From Candidatus Obscuribacterales bacterium (GTDB lineage: Bacteria > Cyanobacteriota > Vampirovibrionia > Obscuribacterales > Obscuribacteraceae): a DNA stretch of 64,000 nt. The stretch covers positions 1 to 64,000 of the forward strand of contig CASBPX010000058.1 of NCBI GenBank assembly GCA_949127735.1, written 5' to 3'. Positions within the stretch are counted from its first letter, which is position 1. Each line of letters begins with the position of its first letter. Shown here piece by piece: positions 7,222-16,273 of this stretch. The position numbers and the translations under genes were made by a program. The notes below the pieces were generated by a model that was not told the origin of the DNA, did not search any database, and saw only the letters and a list, made by a program, of their open reading frames with translations.

Positions 7222-8148
7222 ATGAAATCAGCTTCGTTTTTATTGCCAATCAATGGCTCTGCTGAGTCGTTATTTGCCTCTGAATTTGTTTGGTCTCTAG
7301 CCAGTAAAAGTCACTCGAAAGTAACAGCACAACATACAATTGATCTAGCTGGAACGCTTCAGTTTTTAGGGCAAGAAAAGGCTGGCTTGATTGGTTCAGG
7401 ACTTTACGTCGCTTCATATCAGGGCATCTGTGAGTCTCTGAGAGCAATCGGACGCAAGCTGGAAGAGTCATACACAGCTAGAGCCACTTCTCATCAGATT
7501 GAGTCTATATTCATTTGCAATGAAGGAGATCCGGTTGAAGAAATCTGTAAAGCGGCTCAAGAGAACGATTTACTAGTGGTTGGTTATCGTAAGCGCCCTG
7601 CCGTCGATGCTCCTGTCTGCCAGGGCATCAAACTATCTCGCGCTGAGCGTCTTGCCCATCTGTCGCCAATTCCAATTTTGTTTGTGCAAAAGCCTATGGC
7701 AACAGTGACAGAGTTTGCCATTTTTGTTTCGATGGATCACATAAACGTCAATTGGTTAAAGAACTGCATGCACTCTGCAATGGCTATTGGCGCCAGTTAC
7801 AGTTTGACAATTTTAGCTTCTGGAGAGCATGAAGAACCCGCTGCATTATTTGTACGCGACTTGATAGAGGCCGATAGTGAAATTGAGGCGAAAAATATCA
7901 AGATTGTCTCGGCTGCCGATCATGGCCTGCTCAACTTTGGTCAGATGGAAGGCAAGATTGATGACGGTCGCGTCATGGTCTTGCCCACCATAGATTCTGG
8001 CAATCATAGAATAACTTCAACTGGCGAGTGCCCGACAGATTTTTTGCGGCGGGTGGCATTCGAGTCTATTCTTCTCTGGCCTGAAGAGTATGCCAAACCG
8101 CTGTTTAGTAGCGAAGCTGTGCTGCTCAAGGCGGGTCGATCCGACTGA
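7222..8148 (+). CDS. Tandem universal-stress-protein-like protein
   Basis: 308 residues, ATG preceded by AAGGAGCG. The N-terminal half follows the UspA pattern: initial strand ASFLLPINGSAESLFASEFV, then GDPVEEICKAAQENDLLVVGYRKR and the terminal ERLAHLSPIPILFVQKP strand. The second half (FAIFVSMDHINVNWLKNCMHSAMAIGA) is a weaker repeat of the fold. The canonical G-2x-G-9x-G-S/T ATP loop is not clearly preserved, so it may not bind ATP. Single gene, transcribed towards the diiron protein gene 198 bp downstream. Confidence 0.65.
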   Translation: MKSASFLLPINGSAESLFASEFVWSLASKSHSKVTAQHTIDLAGTLQFLGQEKAGLIGSGLYVASYQGICESLRAIGRKLEESYTARATSHQIESIFICNEGDPVEEICKAAQENDLLVVGYRKRPAVDAPVCQGIKLSRAERLAHLSPIPILFVQKPMATVTEFAIFVSMDHINVNWLKNCMHSAMAIGASYSLTILASGEHEEPAALFVRDLIEADSEIEAKNIKIVSAADHGLLNFGQMEGKIDDGRVMVLPTIDSGNHRITSTGECPTDFLRRVAFESILLWPEEYAKPLFSSEAVLLKAGRSD

Positions 8149-8164
8149 ATTGCCTGAAAAACTT

Positions 8165-8180
8165 AATAAGTGTGCTTATT
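8165..8180 (+). terminator. Hairpin after the Usp-like gene
   Basis: AATAAG-tgtg-CTTATT, a perfect 6-bp stem with a 4-nt loop 17 bp after the stop codon. No T-run follows, so termination is only suggested. Confidence 0.25.
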
Positions 8181-8346
8181 GCCAAGTCAGGGTCGCCCAG
8201 TTTGACTCTATGTAAATATTTTGTTGCCTTGTGGAACCAATTTGATGTCTTCCGTCGTCATCTCCTAGTAGTGTCTATGGGGTAGCCGAGTATGGTTGCT
8301 GCTCAGACGGTCACTGATGACTAACTTTCAACAAAAGGAATCTCAA

Positions 8347-9513
8347 ATGGCCGTGCCCTCGTTTTCGCAGTTGCTCTTGTCTTTAGAACGCAATTGGCCT
8401 ATGGCATCGGAAACGATAGCTCGGGGCAACATCAAGATGCTCAAGTCTTTCCTCGGCCCAGCCTATCGAGGGTTTTTGTTAAAGTCGTTTCAAGGCGCCG
8501 ACTCGTCTATTATGACCGCCAACCATCAAGTGCTGTACGACTGGAAATATTTGCGCCAATACCCGGCAATGTCGAAGCTCTATGAAGCCGCCAAATCTGG
8601 TCAGTGGGCTGCCGATGACGGCACCATCGACTGGAGCAGGGAGTTCGATCCGCTAAACCCAGATATACCGATTGTGCCCGACATCTATTGCCCAGCTTCA
8701 ATATTGCCCATCTGGACTAAACAGTCTGCCAAAGAACGAGCCACCCAGAGGCGCGCGATGCTGAGTTGGATCTTGAGTCAGATCTTGCATGGCGAACAGG
8801 GCGCCTTATATGGTGCAGCCCAGGTGCTGCAAGCGGTGCCGTGGTTTGACGGCAAGCTCTTTGGTGCCACTCAAGTAGTGGATGAAGCACGTCACATTGA
8901 GGTTTTTCACCGCTACCTCGACGAAAAACTCGGGCGCCGTTATGAAATCAACGAAAACCTCTATGTGCTGAGTGAGGCACTGGTAGCCGATTCACGGTGG
9001 GATGTGAAGTTTTTAGGCATGCAAATCATGATCGAAGGATTTGGCCTGGGAGCTTTTACGATGATTCGCAGCTTCACCGCTGATCCGCTGCTGCGTGACA
9101 TACTCAAATATATTGTCGCCGATGAGGCTCGCCATGTAAGCTACGGAGTTCTTGCGCTACAGCGCTTCTACGAGACAGAACTGAATGAGAAAGAACGTGC
9201 CGAACGCGAAGATCTGGCTTTTGAAATTTCACTTTTGCTGCAGCGTCGCTTTTTAATGCACGACTTGTACGATGAGTATTACGGCAACTATTTCAATTTG
9301 AAAGATTGGAATAAGTTTGCCATGGATTCAGAGTTGATGCGGTTCTTCCGCCGCGCCATGTTCCGTCTTCTGATTCCAAATTTAAAACGCCTTGGACTTT
9401 TTACAGAGCGCATTCGCCCGCGCTACGCTGAAATCGGCATCGTAAACTTTGAAACAGGCCTCCAGATGTCTGAAATGACAAACGAAGAAATAATGGCTGT
9501 GCCTGTGTCGTGA
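8347..9513 (+). CDS. Ferritin-like diiron protein (AurF/RNR-like fold)
   Basis: 389 residues from the ATG at 8347, which follows AAAGGAA; upstream in-frame starts lack a binding site. The sequence carries a duplicated carboxylate/His set: LHGEQGALYGA, then DEARHIEVFHRYL, later MIEGFGLGAF and DEARHVSYGVLAL. These are the E, ExxH, E, ExxH ligands of a di-iron (or Mn/Fe) four-helix ferritin-like site. Length and spacing resemble oxygenase-type members such as AurF rather than ferritin storage proteins. It probably binds two metals and activates oxygen on an unknown substrate; no pathway genes are adjacent. Confidence 0.72.
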   Translation: MAVPSFSQLLLSLERNWPMASETIARGNIKMLKSFLGPAYRGFLLKSFQGADSSIMTANHQVLYDWKYLRQYPAMSKLYEAAKSGQWAADDGTIDWSREFDPLNPDIPIVPDIYCPASILPIWTKQSAKERATQRRAMLSWILSQILHGEQGALYGAAQVLQAVPWFDGKLFGATQVVDEARHIEVFHRYLDEKLGRRYEINENLYVLSEALVADSRWDVKFLGMQIMIEGFGLGAFTMIRSFTADPLLRDILKYIVADEARHVSYGVLALQRFYETELNEKERAEREDLAFEISLLLQRRFLMHDLYDEYYGNYFNLKDWNKFAMDSELMRFFRRAMFRLLIPNLKRLGLFTERIRPRYAEIGIVNFETGLQMSEMTNEEIMAVPVS

Positions 9514-9520
9514 GACAACA

Positions 9521-9554
9521 GTAAATGCCTACCTGAGAGCTACCTGCCATTTAC
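9521..9554 (+). terminator. Inverted repeat after the diiron protein gene
   Basis: GTAAATG (9521-9527) and CATTTAC (9548-9554) form a 7-bp stem enclosing about 20 nt that contain the direct repeat ctacct. Followed by ccctgaagttttg. Weak terminator candidate. Confidence 0.25.
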
Positions 9555-9585
9555 CCTGAAGTTTTGTCCGCCTTTACCATCTTAT

Positions 9586-9613
9586 TTGACTGATTTGGGC
9601 CGTGCCATAATCG
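9586..9613 (+). promoter_or_regulatory. Possible promoter of the macroglobulin gene
   Basis: TTGACT at 9586-9591 and TAATCG at 9608-9613 with 16 bp between, about 30 bp before the start codon at 9642. The -10 match is poor. Confidence 0.25.
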
Positions 9614-9641
9614 GTGAGTCAAGAGTAAAGGAGCGCTGACT

Positions 9642-12600
9642 ATGTCTCGCCAATGGATTTTCGGTGGCATCACTATCGCCGTTATCGGCTCATTATTTAT
9701 TCATAGAAGCTATGCCAGCCCCCATAGCGACGCCTTCTCTCTCGGCAATTTGCCGAAGGCTGAAAACGGCACGGCAGAGCAAATAACCATTCACAAAAGT
9801 CTTACTAGTACCGACATTCTCGGCGGTAAAGACCGCTACCTCACGTACATCAGCACTGACAAACCAATCTACCGGGCCGGCGAAAATGTCTATGTGCGCG
9901 GAGTATTACTCAGTGCTCGCGGCCACAAACCGATTGCCGACAACCAGGGAGTCAATGCCACCATTGAGGTTACCGGCCCCAAAGGCGATGTGGTGGCGCG
10001 AGGAACAGTGAGCGCCCAGGACAGCAGCTGGGGCTTTAGCTGGAAGGTACCGGAAGGACAGGCCGGCGGTGAGTACCATCTCAAGGCGACCTATCCATGG
10101 AATGGCCATGCACCAGCCGAAAGAAAATTTGACATTAGAGCCTACAGGGCACCACGTTTGAAGTCACAAATTACATTTTTGCGCGACGGCTACGGACCAG
10201 GCGAAAAAGTCAACGCCACGCTCGATGTTAAACGGGCAGAAGGTGGCATACCAGTCGGCGCTAAAGTCTCAGTTACGGCAGTTATCGATGGCGTTGCCGT
10301 GAATGGCGCCACAAGCAAAGTAGACAGCAGCGGACTTTGCTCAGTAAGTTTAGATCTGCCCCACGATATTCCCCGGGGCGAAGGCACTCTTGCTCTAATT
10401 ATTGAAGATGGTGGCGTCGTCGAGACTGCCTCCAAGACCATCCCCATTCTCTTACAAACAGTTGATTTGAAGATGTATCCAGAGGGCGGTGATCTAATCA
10501 GCGGCTTCCCCAATCGCTTATACATTCAAGCGACTTTGCCCAGTGGAAAACCAGCCGATTTAGCAGGAAAGCTCATGGCTAAATCCAGTGGCAGTGACTC
10601 TAGCGTCACTGTAGCTGAGTTTGCCACCGAGCATGAAGGTCGAGGCCGCATTCAATTTATCCCTGAAGCTGATAAAGAGTATTTTCTCTCCATCAATCAG
10701 CCTTCAGGAATAAAGACAACTTATCCACTACCAGCAGCTAAGGCCTCTGGAGCATTGATCAGGGCAGACAAAGACACTTTCGCCAAGGGTCAACCTGTTA
10801 CGGTACTGGTGGGTTCTACCACACAAAAGTTCAGCGTCACTCTGGCCAAGCGCGAGGTTGTTCTATCAGAGTGTCACGTCGATTTGAGCAAGCGCAGCGA
10901 CGTCAAATCAGGCTCGCTAATGCCAGTCACCTTTACAGTGCCAGAAGAGGCCGAAGGTGTTTTGACTGCCACCATATGGAGTGACAAAGATGTGCCCCTG
11001 GCAGAGAGACTGATTTTCCGCGCGCCACTGCACCCACTTAAAATCAGCATCAAAGCAGACAAGCAAAACTATGTTCCGGGTGACCAGGCCAAACTTACAG
11101 TCAAAGCTACCGATGAAAACGACAAGCCGGTCTCGGCAGTAGTAGGTGTAACTGTCACAGATGACAGCGTGCTTGAAATGATTGAAAAACGTGAACAGGC
11201 ACCACGCTTGCCGGTCATGGCATTTCTTGAACCTGAAGTATCAGACCTGGCCGACGCGCATGTTTACCTCGACGAGACTAATTCTAAAGCAGCCCTGGCC
11301 ACAGACTTACTGCTGGGCACTCAGGGCTGGAGACGTTTTGCTCTAATGAATATGGCCAAGTTTATTGAGACCAGTGGCGACAAGGCGCGGCGAGTTGTCG
11401 CCCTGAAGATACAGGCACAGCACGAAATGATGGCCATGAAAGAAGGCGGTATGCAAGCACGTGGTATGGCAATGGCCATGGCAGCGCCGGCACCGGTACC
11501 TCCAGCGGAAGCGGCAGCGGCCGAAGAAGATATTTCTCACGTCGCCGCAGTTAAGCCTATGCCCCAGGCAAAACAAATTGCTGCCTCGAGAGCGGCCGGC
11601 AACGACGACTTAAACAGGCAGCAGAACAAAAATCTCCCGGCTGTAGAAGGCGCACGTGACGATCTGCAGCAAGCAATGAAAAAAGCAGATGTGATGGGGC
11701 GCAGAGCCAATATTATGGGCGGCGCTGATGGCATGTTCGACAAAGAAGCTGATTTTCGCAGAGCGCAAAATGATTTAGTTATGGTGCGCGAATTTGCTTA
11801 CGCAGTACGTAAAGATAGAAATCCTACTGATCGTGTCGACTTTACTGAGACTCTATTTTGGAATAGCGGTGTGAAAACCGATGCGAATACAGGCGAAGCC
11901 ACTGTGAGCTTCGGTCTAAACGATAGCGTCAGCACATTCAGAGTAATTGCCGACGCGTTCAGCGCCAGCGGATCGATTGGTGCCACCAATATTGGTGTCG
12001 AGTCTGTTCAACCATTTTATGCCGAGCTAAAAATGCCGCTGGAAGTAACTGCAGGCGATCACATATTATTGCCGGTCAGTACGATCAATGCCACAAGCAG
12101 TGAGCTTGTCAGCCCAGAATTATCGATCGACTTGAAAGGTACAAGTGGAGGAGCTGGTAGAAGTGCAAAAGCGCAATTTAAGCTCTCGCCTATAGTTAAG
12201 AATGGCACTACCCTTGGTGCCGGAGGCCGGGTTAGGTTTATTCAGCCCATTGATGTAGAGGCGCTGCAACTGGGCTCCGTGAAATCTGGCGGCGAGAACG
12301 TAGGTGGCGTGGGCACTTTCCCCTTGATTCTCAGCGCCAAATCTGGACTTTTCCAAGATAAAGTAACGCGACTTCTAAGCGTGAAAGCCAAAGGTTTCCC
12401 CATTGAGAAATGTTTTGGTGGCATGATCGAACCAGGCAAATCAGTGGTGCACACTCTCACTATTCCCAAAGAAGTGATTGCCGGAAGCATCGCCTCTAAC
12501 TCTGCAGTTTATCCCACTCCCCTGGCTAATATGACTGAGGCTCTTCAGCGTTTAATTCAAGATCCGAACGGATGCTTCGAGCAGACTTGCTCCACAAGTT

Positions 12601-13988
12601 ATCCACTAACCATGGCTCAGCAGTACTTCCTCTCCCATACTGGTGTCGATCCTAAACTTGTAGAATCGTCGCGCAAAAAGCTTGATAGCGGCTACAAAAT
12701 GCTGGTTGGCTTCTGGTGCCCTGATAAGGGTTACGAATGGTTTGGTGAAAACCCAGGCCACGAAGCGCTCACGGCCTTTGGCTTGATGCATTTTAGCGAT
12801 ATGGCTCAGGTGCGTGAAGTAGATAAAAATATGGTCGCTTCAACTCGAGCCTGGCTCTTCAAGCAGAAAGACGGTAAGGGTGGATTCTCGCGTAAGCGCC
12901 GCGCCCTGCATACCTGGATTGAAGACAAAGACTGCTCTAATGCATACATCTTGTGGTCACTGCTCGAAACTGGCCAACCTGCAGCTGACTTAAAAACAGA
13001 AATCGACTCACTCAAGAGTGCCACAGCCAGCAGCCCGAATAGCTATGTTTTGGCCCTGGCAGCAAATGCACTCTATCTATCAGACAACAAAGTGGAAGCT
13101 AAAAAGCTAATGGATAAGCTAGCTGCTAAACAAAAAGCAGACGGCAGCATCGGTGACGTTAAGAGTTCAATTGTTGGCAGTGAAGGCGAAGCCCTTGCAA
13201 TCGAAGGAGCAGCGCTGACAACCCTGGCCTGGATGCGCGACCCCGCTTATGCCGGCAATGTAGAAAAGTCAGTCAAGTTTCTGGCAGACTCGTGCAAGGC
13301 CGGACGCTACGGTTCGACTCAGTCAACAGTGCTCGCTCTGCGCGCCATTGTCACTTATGACAAAATGCGCGCTAAGCCAAAAGCACCAGGAAAAGTGCGC
13401 CTCTATGTCGACGGTCAGTCAATTGGAGACTGGGCCGACTTCACACCGGCAACAACCGGAGCGATCAAATTGCCAGATCTTAGCGAGCTGCTCACACCTG
13501 GTGACCACAAGATTGAAATGCGCATGGAAGGCGGCGCACCAATGCCCTACTCAGTTGCGGTAAACTACAATGCCATCAAGCCAGCCAGTTCAGACCAGTG
13601 CAAACTTGATTTAAAAGTCTCACTGGCTCAAACTAAAATCACCGAGGGTAGTGCTACTGAAGCCAACGTTACAGTGATCAATAAAGAGAAAGCTGTGGTT
13701 CCCACTCCTGTTGCCATAATTGGCTTGCCAGGCGGTCTCGAGCCACGTCACGATCAGCTGAAAGAGCTGGTCAAGAAAGGCAAGATCGATGCCTACGAAG
13801 TACGCGGTCGCGAAGTGGTGCTCTACTGGCGCACACTTCCTTCTGAGGCAAAAGTAGAGATTCCATTGAGCTTAATTGCTGCAGTGCCCGGCACTTATAC
13901 TGGCCCAGCCAGTCGTGCTTATCTCTATTACACCGACGAAAATAAGCAATGGGTAGATGGCGTTATCGTGGAGATTGCCGCCAAGTAG
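9642..13988 (+). CDS. Bacterial alpha-2-macroglobulin family protein
   Basis: 1,448 residues; ATG after AAAGGAGCG. Signal peptide about residues 1-25 (AVIGSLFIHRSYAS). The MG2-type start YISTDKPIYRAGENVYVRG is followed by repeated beta-sandwich macroglobulin domains. A Met/Ala/Pro-rich insert (about 590-640) may be the exposed bait region. The core A2M segment has FTETLFWNSGVKTD. The thioester site is intact: Cys978-Phe-Glu-Gln981 in PNGCFEQTCSTSYP, then an alpha/alpha toroid (thioester domain) and a C-terminal receptor-like domain with KVEIPLSLIAAVPGTYTGP. Such proteins trap attacking proteases in the periplasm. There is no lipobox and no adjacent penicillin-binding protein 1C gene, unlike the common bacterial pairing. 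Confidence 0.9.
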   Translation: MSRQWIFGGITIAVIGSLFIHRSYASPHSDAFSLGNLPKAENGTAEQITIHKSLTSTDILGGKDRYLTYISTDKPIYRAGENVYVRGVLLSARGHKPIADNQGVNATIEVTGPKGDVVARGTVSAQDSSWGFSWKVPEGQAGGEYHLKATYPWNGHAPAERKFDIRAYRAPRLKSQITFLRDGYGPGEKVNATLDVKRAEGGIPVGAKVSVTAVIDGVAVNGATSKVDSSGLCSVSLDLPHDIPRGEGTLALIIEDGGVVETASKTIPILLQTVDLKMYPEGGDLISGFPNRLYIQATLPSGKPADLAGKLMAKSSGSDSSVTVAEFATEHEGRGRIQFIPEADKEYFLSINQPSGIKTTYPLPAAKASGALIRADKDTFAKGQPVTVLVGSTTQKFSVTLAKREVVLSECHVDLSKRSDVKSGSLMPVTFTVPEEAEGVLTATIWSDKDVPLAERLIFRAPLHPLKISIKADKQNYVPGDQAKLTVKATDENDKPVSAVVGVTVTDDSVLEMIEKREQAPRLPVMAFLEPEVSDLADAHVYLDETNSKAALATDLLLGTQGWRRFALMNMAKFIETSGDKARRVVALKIQAQHEMMAMKEGGMQARGMAMAMAAPAPVPPAEAAAAEEDISHVAAVKPMPQAKQIAASRAAGNDDLNRQQNKNLPAVEGARDDLQQAMKKADVMGRRANIMGGADGMFDKEADFRRAQNDLVMVREFAYAVRKDRNPTDRVDFTETLFWNSGVKTDANTGEATVSFGLNDSVSTFRVIADAFSASGSIGATNIGVESVQPFYAELKMPLEVTAGDHILLPVSTINATSSELVSPELSIDLKGTSGGAGRSAKAQFKLSPIVKNGTTLGAGGRVRFIQPIDVEALQLGSVKSGGENVGGVGTFPLILSAKSGLFQDKVTRLLSVKAKGFPIEKCFGGMIEPGKSVVHTLTIPKEVIAGSIASNSAVYPTPLANMTEALQRLIQDPNGCFEQTCSTSYPLTMAQQYFLSHTGVDPKLVESSRKKLDSGYKMLVGFWCPDKGYEWFGENPGHEALTAFGLMHFSDMAQVREVDKNMVASTRAWLFKQKDGKGGFSRKRRALHTWIEDKDCSNAYILWSLLETGQPAADLKTEIDSLKSATASSPNSYVLALAANALYLSDNKVEAKKLMDKLAAKQKADGSIGDVKSSIVGSEGEALAIEGAALTTLAWMRDPAYAGNVEKSVKFLADSCKAGRYGSTQSTVLALRAIVTYDKMRAKPKAPGKVRLYVDGQSIGDWADFTPATTGAIKLPDLSELLTPGDHKIEMRMEGGAPMPYSVAVNYNAIKPASSDQCKLDLKVSLAQTKITEGSATEANVTVINKEKAVVPTPVAIIGLPGGLEPRHDQLKELVKKGKIDAYEVRGREVVLYWRTLPSEAKVEIPLSLIAAVPGTYTGPASRAYLYYTDENKQWVDGVIVEIAAK

Positions 13989-14026
13989 GTCCAAAATTAT
14001 TGCTCATGGAGGTGCGATGGCGATGG

Positions 14027-14052
14027 CTTCTTCAAAGTCGCTTTGAAAGAAG
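14027..14052 (+). terminator. Hairpin after the macroglobulin gene
   Basis: CTTCTTCAAAG-tcg-CTTTGAAAGAAG, an 11-bp stem with one bulged A, 39 bp after the stop codon. No T-tract, but the stem is long enough to terminate or protect the transcript end. Confidence 0.4.
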
Positions 14053-14061
14053 TTATGAAGT

Positions 14062-15117
14062 TTGTTCGCACTTCTGGTAATCTGCAGTAGAAACCAATCA
14101 CTTAAAAGTGAGCCCAAAATTTTACCCAAAGCCTCATTTGATCACTTTGCTAAAGTTGCGACCATTGCTATCTCTTTGCTGTCGCTATTTTTAACTGGGG
14201 CTCACCGAGGCAATACCGAGACAGGTGAGCGTATCTTGCCGTTTTCGTCGCGCTATTCGGTCGGCAATCTAATGGTACTGCAGGGCGTTCCCGAAACATT
14301 TGGCAACTGCAAGGGCCGTTTGGTTGCCGAAGCTCGTGGTTTGGTTAAACTGCCTCCGGGCAAGCAAATCAAGTTTGCCCCTAATGGTTCTTTCTATCAG
14401 CATCCTGAATGCCTTCTGAAATTACCGCGAGATGCTTTCGATTTTGTTGAGTTGAGCTTTTTGTCTATGACCGATGAAGAAGATACTTTTTGCGATCGAG
14501 CAATTCCGTTTCTCGGCCATATATCTTCACTAAAGGGAATAGATTTTGACAATTCTGACGCCAGTGATAAGGGTTTATCACAACTAGGTGCAATGCCGCA
14601 CTTGCAGATGATCACAGCTTGTGAAAGTAGAGTTTCAGGTACCTGTTTGCCCAACCTTTTGGCATGTAAAAAACTGGCCGCATTGCGCTTGAGCAATGTC
14701 GTAGTTAACAACAACAGTCTGCGCTGGCTGAAAGATTTTTCTCAACTTCAACGGCTCGGTCTTGTGAGGGTCGATTTGTCTTTGATTGGCATCGAACATG
14801 TTAGTAAATGCAGTGCGTTGCAATTTCTTGATATTGATAAAAACTATCGTATCGATGACAAAGCGGTGCCGTTGCTTTTAAGGTTATCTAAACTAAAAGT
14901 GTTATGGATGGGCGGTACCAGCGTTTCTGTGCAAGGCCTAGAGCAATTGGCTAAGCTTCGGTTGAGCGCTATTAAGTTGCCTAAGGCATTTTCAACCTAC
15001 ACTTTCAAAGAGCAGCAACGAATTAGAAAGGCTTTTCCAGGCATACCATTTGGAAGGTCAAAGGTCCGCACTGTAGATTCTTTCTATGACACTATGCTTG
15101 CACCAGTGACACGGTAG
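14062..15117 (+). CDS. Leucine-rich-repeat-like protein with N-terminal hydrophobic segment
   Basis: 351 residues from a TTG; the start is uncertain because no good ribosome binding site is visible. A hydrophobic stretch VATIAISLLSLFLTGAHRG (about residues 33-50) is either a signal peptide whose true start lies downstream of 14062 or a membrane anchor. The rest has irregular LRR-like units of the cysteine-containing bacterial type: LKGIDFDNSDASDKGLSQL, LAALRLSNVVVNNNSLRWL, LQRLGLVRVDLSLIGIEHV, LQFLDIDKNYRIDDKAVPL, LKVLWMGGTSVSVQGLEQL. These proteins usually mediate protein binding. Convergent with the next gene. Confidence 0.6.
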   Translation: MFALLVICSRNQSLKSEPKILPKASFDHFAKVATIAISLLSLFLTGAHRGNTETGERILPFSSRYSVGNLMVLQGVPETFGNCKGRLVAEARGLVKLPPGKQIKFAPNGSFYQHPECLLKLPRDAFDFVELSFLSMTDEEDTFCDRAIPFLGHISSLKGIDFDNSDASDKGLSQLGAMPHLQMITACESRVSGTCLPNLLACKKLAALRLSNVVVNNNSLRWLKDFSQLQRLGLVRVDLSLIGIEHVSKCSALQFLDIDKNYRIDDKAVPLLLRLSKLKVLWMGGTSVSVQGLEQLAKLRLSAIKLPKAFSTYTFKEQQRIRKAFPGIPFGRSKVRTVDSFYDTMLAPVTR

Positions 15118-15131
15118 TTTTTTTGATGCTA
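15111..15131. terminator. Hairpin between convergent genes
   Basis: CGGTAG at the end of the plus-strand gene pairs with CTACCG across an 11-nt T-rich loop. It lies in the 34-bp gap between convergent genes and could serve as a shared weak terminator; no T-run follows the stem. Confidence 0.25.
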
Positions 15132-15151
15132 CCGCATCTTTGCCATCAAAA

Positions 15152-15991
15152 TCATTTAGTGTTCGCTCCACTTTTTAAAGTTTTAGAATTAGTTTTAAAG
15201 CCGATTTCGTCGAAAATCTCACTAAATTCAACCTTCTTCTGGCTCGAATAGGAGACTTGGAAAATCTCTTTAAACTGTTTAAAACCTGCTGGCGCTGAAA
15301 ATTCGGCAGAGTTGAATGGTATGTTTCTCCACCTTTTTGTTTCTAGCTTAGTAATTAAACCGCTTCTCAAGTCGGTGTTCGCTCCGACTTCTATGATGCC
15401 GATCTTTGACTCTTTGACTTTCTTGCCTAGGCCATTATCTAGGCATCTATAAATTGGAATTCCTTCGGCTTTTGGTGTCCGATAAAGCCTAGAAAGAAAC
15501 TCCCAAACTTGCGGAGCTGTGGCTATGGCCTTAGTGGTGCAGAGGACGTCATTTGGTGAGGTTGCGGTTCGGTATCTAGTGTATTTAAGGCCACTTTTAG
15601 ACCCTGTGCCAAGCGCTGTAAGAGTCTCTAGTCTCGGCTGCCGGCAGCGAGCAAAAGGGTTTGACATGGTTTCGCCGTTAAACTTTTGTATTTCATTGCT
15701 CCACTCAATTTTCTCGTCTCTTCTGAAGCAATGTACTTTCCAGTCAGGAGCTTTGCATACAAGTTCGCAATTGAGCTTCTTGCATACCACCTTAGCGCCG
15801 TCACGGTAGATATCAACGATGCAATCTCCTAGCTGGTCTGAAGATTGCTCAAGTTGCCAAACAACAGTAGTTTTGGGCGCGGCATGGACCACTGAGACAA
15901 ATAAAAAGGGTGATAGAAATATGAACAGCGCCAAGCGCAATTTCAGCTGAATAGCTACCTTGAATCTGAATCGTTCGAGGACATTGATCAT
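15152..15991 (-). CDS. Secreted protein of unknown function
   Basis: 279 residues with an N-terminal basic segment and hydrophobic core LALFIFLSPFLFVSVVHA, a likely signal peptide cut after VHA at about residue 37. The mature protein has scattered Cys (CIVDIYRDGAKVVCKKLNCELVCKAP, FARCRQP, VLCTTKA, YRCLDNG), even in number, fitting disulphides outside the cytoplasm. It lacks recognised motifs. Length and composition fit a globular periplasmic or outer-surface protein. Convergent with the LRR-like gene. Confidence 0.6.
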   Translation of the reverse strand: MINVLERFRFKVAIQLKLRLALFIFLSPFLFVSVVHAAPKTTVVWQLEQSSDQLGDCIVDIYRDGAKVVCKKLNCELVCKAPDWKVHCFRRDEKIEWSNEIQKFNGETMSNPFARCRQPRLETLTALGTGSKSGLKYTRYRTATSPNDVLCTTKAIATAPQVWEFLSRLYRTPKAEGIPIYRCLDNGLGKKVKESKIGIIEVGANTDLRSGLITKLETKRWRNIPFNSAEFSAPAGFKQFKEIFQVSYSSQKKVEFSEIFDEIGFKTNSKTLKSGANTK

Positions 15992-16273
15992 TTTCCTAGT
16001 GTAAGTGATCTCGGCAAAAGTATCACTTCATTATCAGTCCAGCGGCGCCATATGGTGCGGTTGCTCATCAAAAAGCTATGCGTTCACAGAAGTAGCTTCT
16101 GCCACCGAGCCACCACTGTCTGATTGTCCCTCATCACACGTTGATGTGTCGTGATCGGTGCCGACGCTGACCCTGATCGTTGATCACGCTTCATCAAGGC
16201 AGACAGCAAAATTGCCAGCTGTAATTCATTGTGGTATTGGCGATTGATTGAGTAACAGTTGGATCACACTGCG
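15992..16273. other. 282-bp intergenic region
   Basis: No convincing reading frame on either strand. It contains two imperfectly repeated words (gtcgtgatcggtgcc and ctgatcgttgatcacg) with TGATC cores and a palindromic TGATCA, possibly regulatory. It should contain the promoter of the minus-strand gene starting at 15991. Confidence 0.3.
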
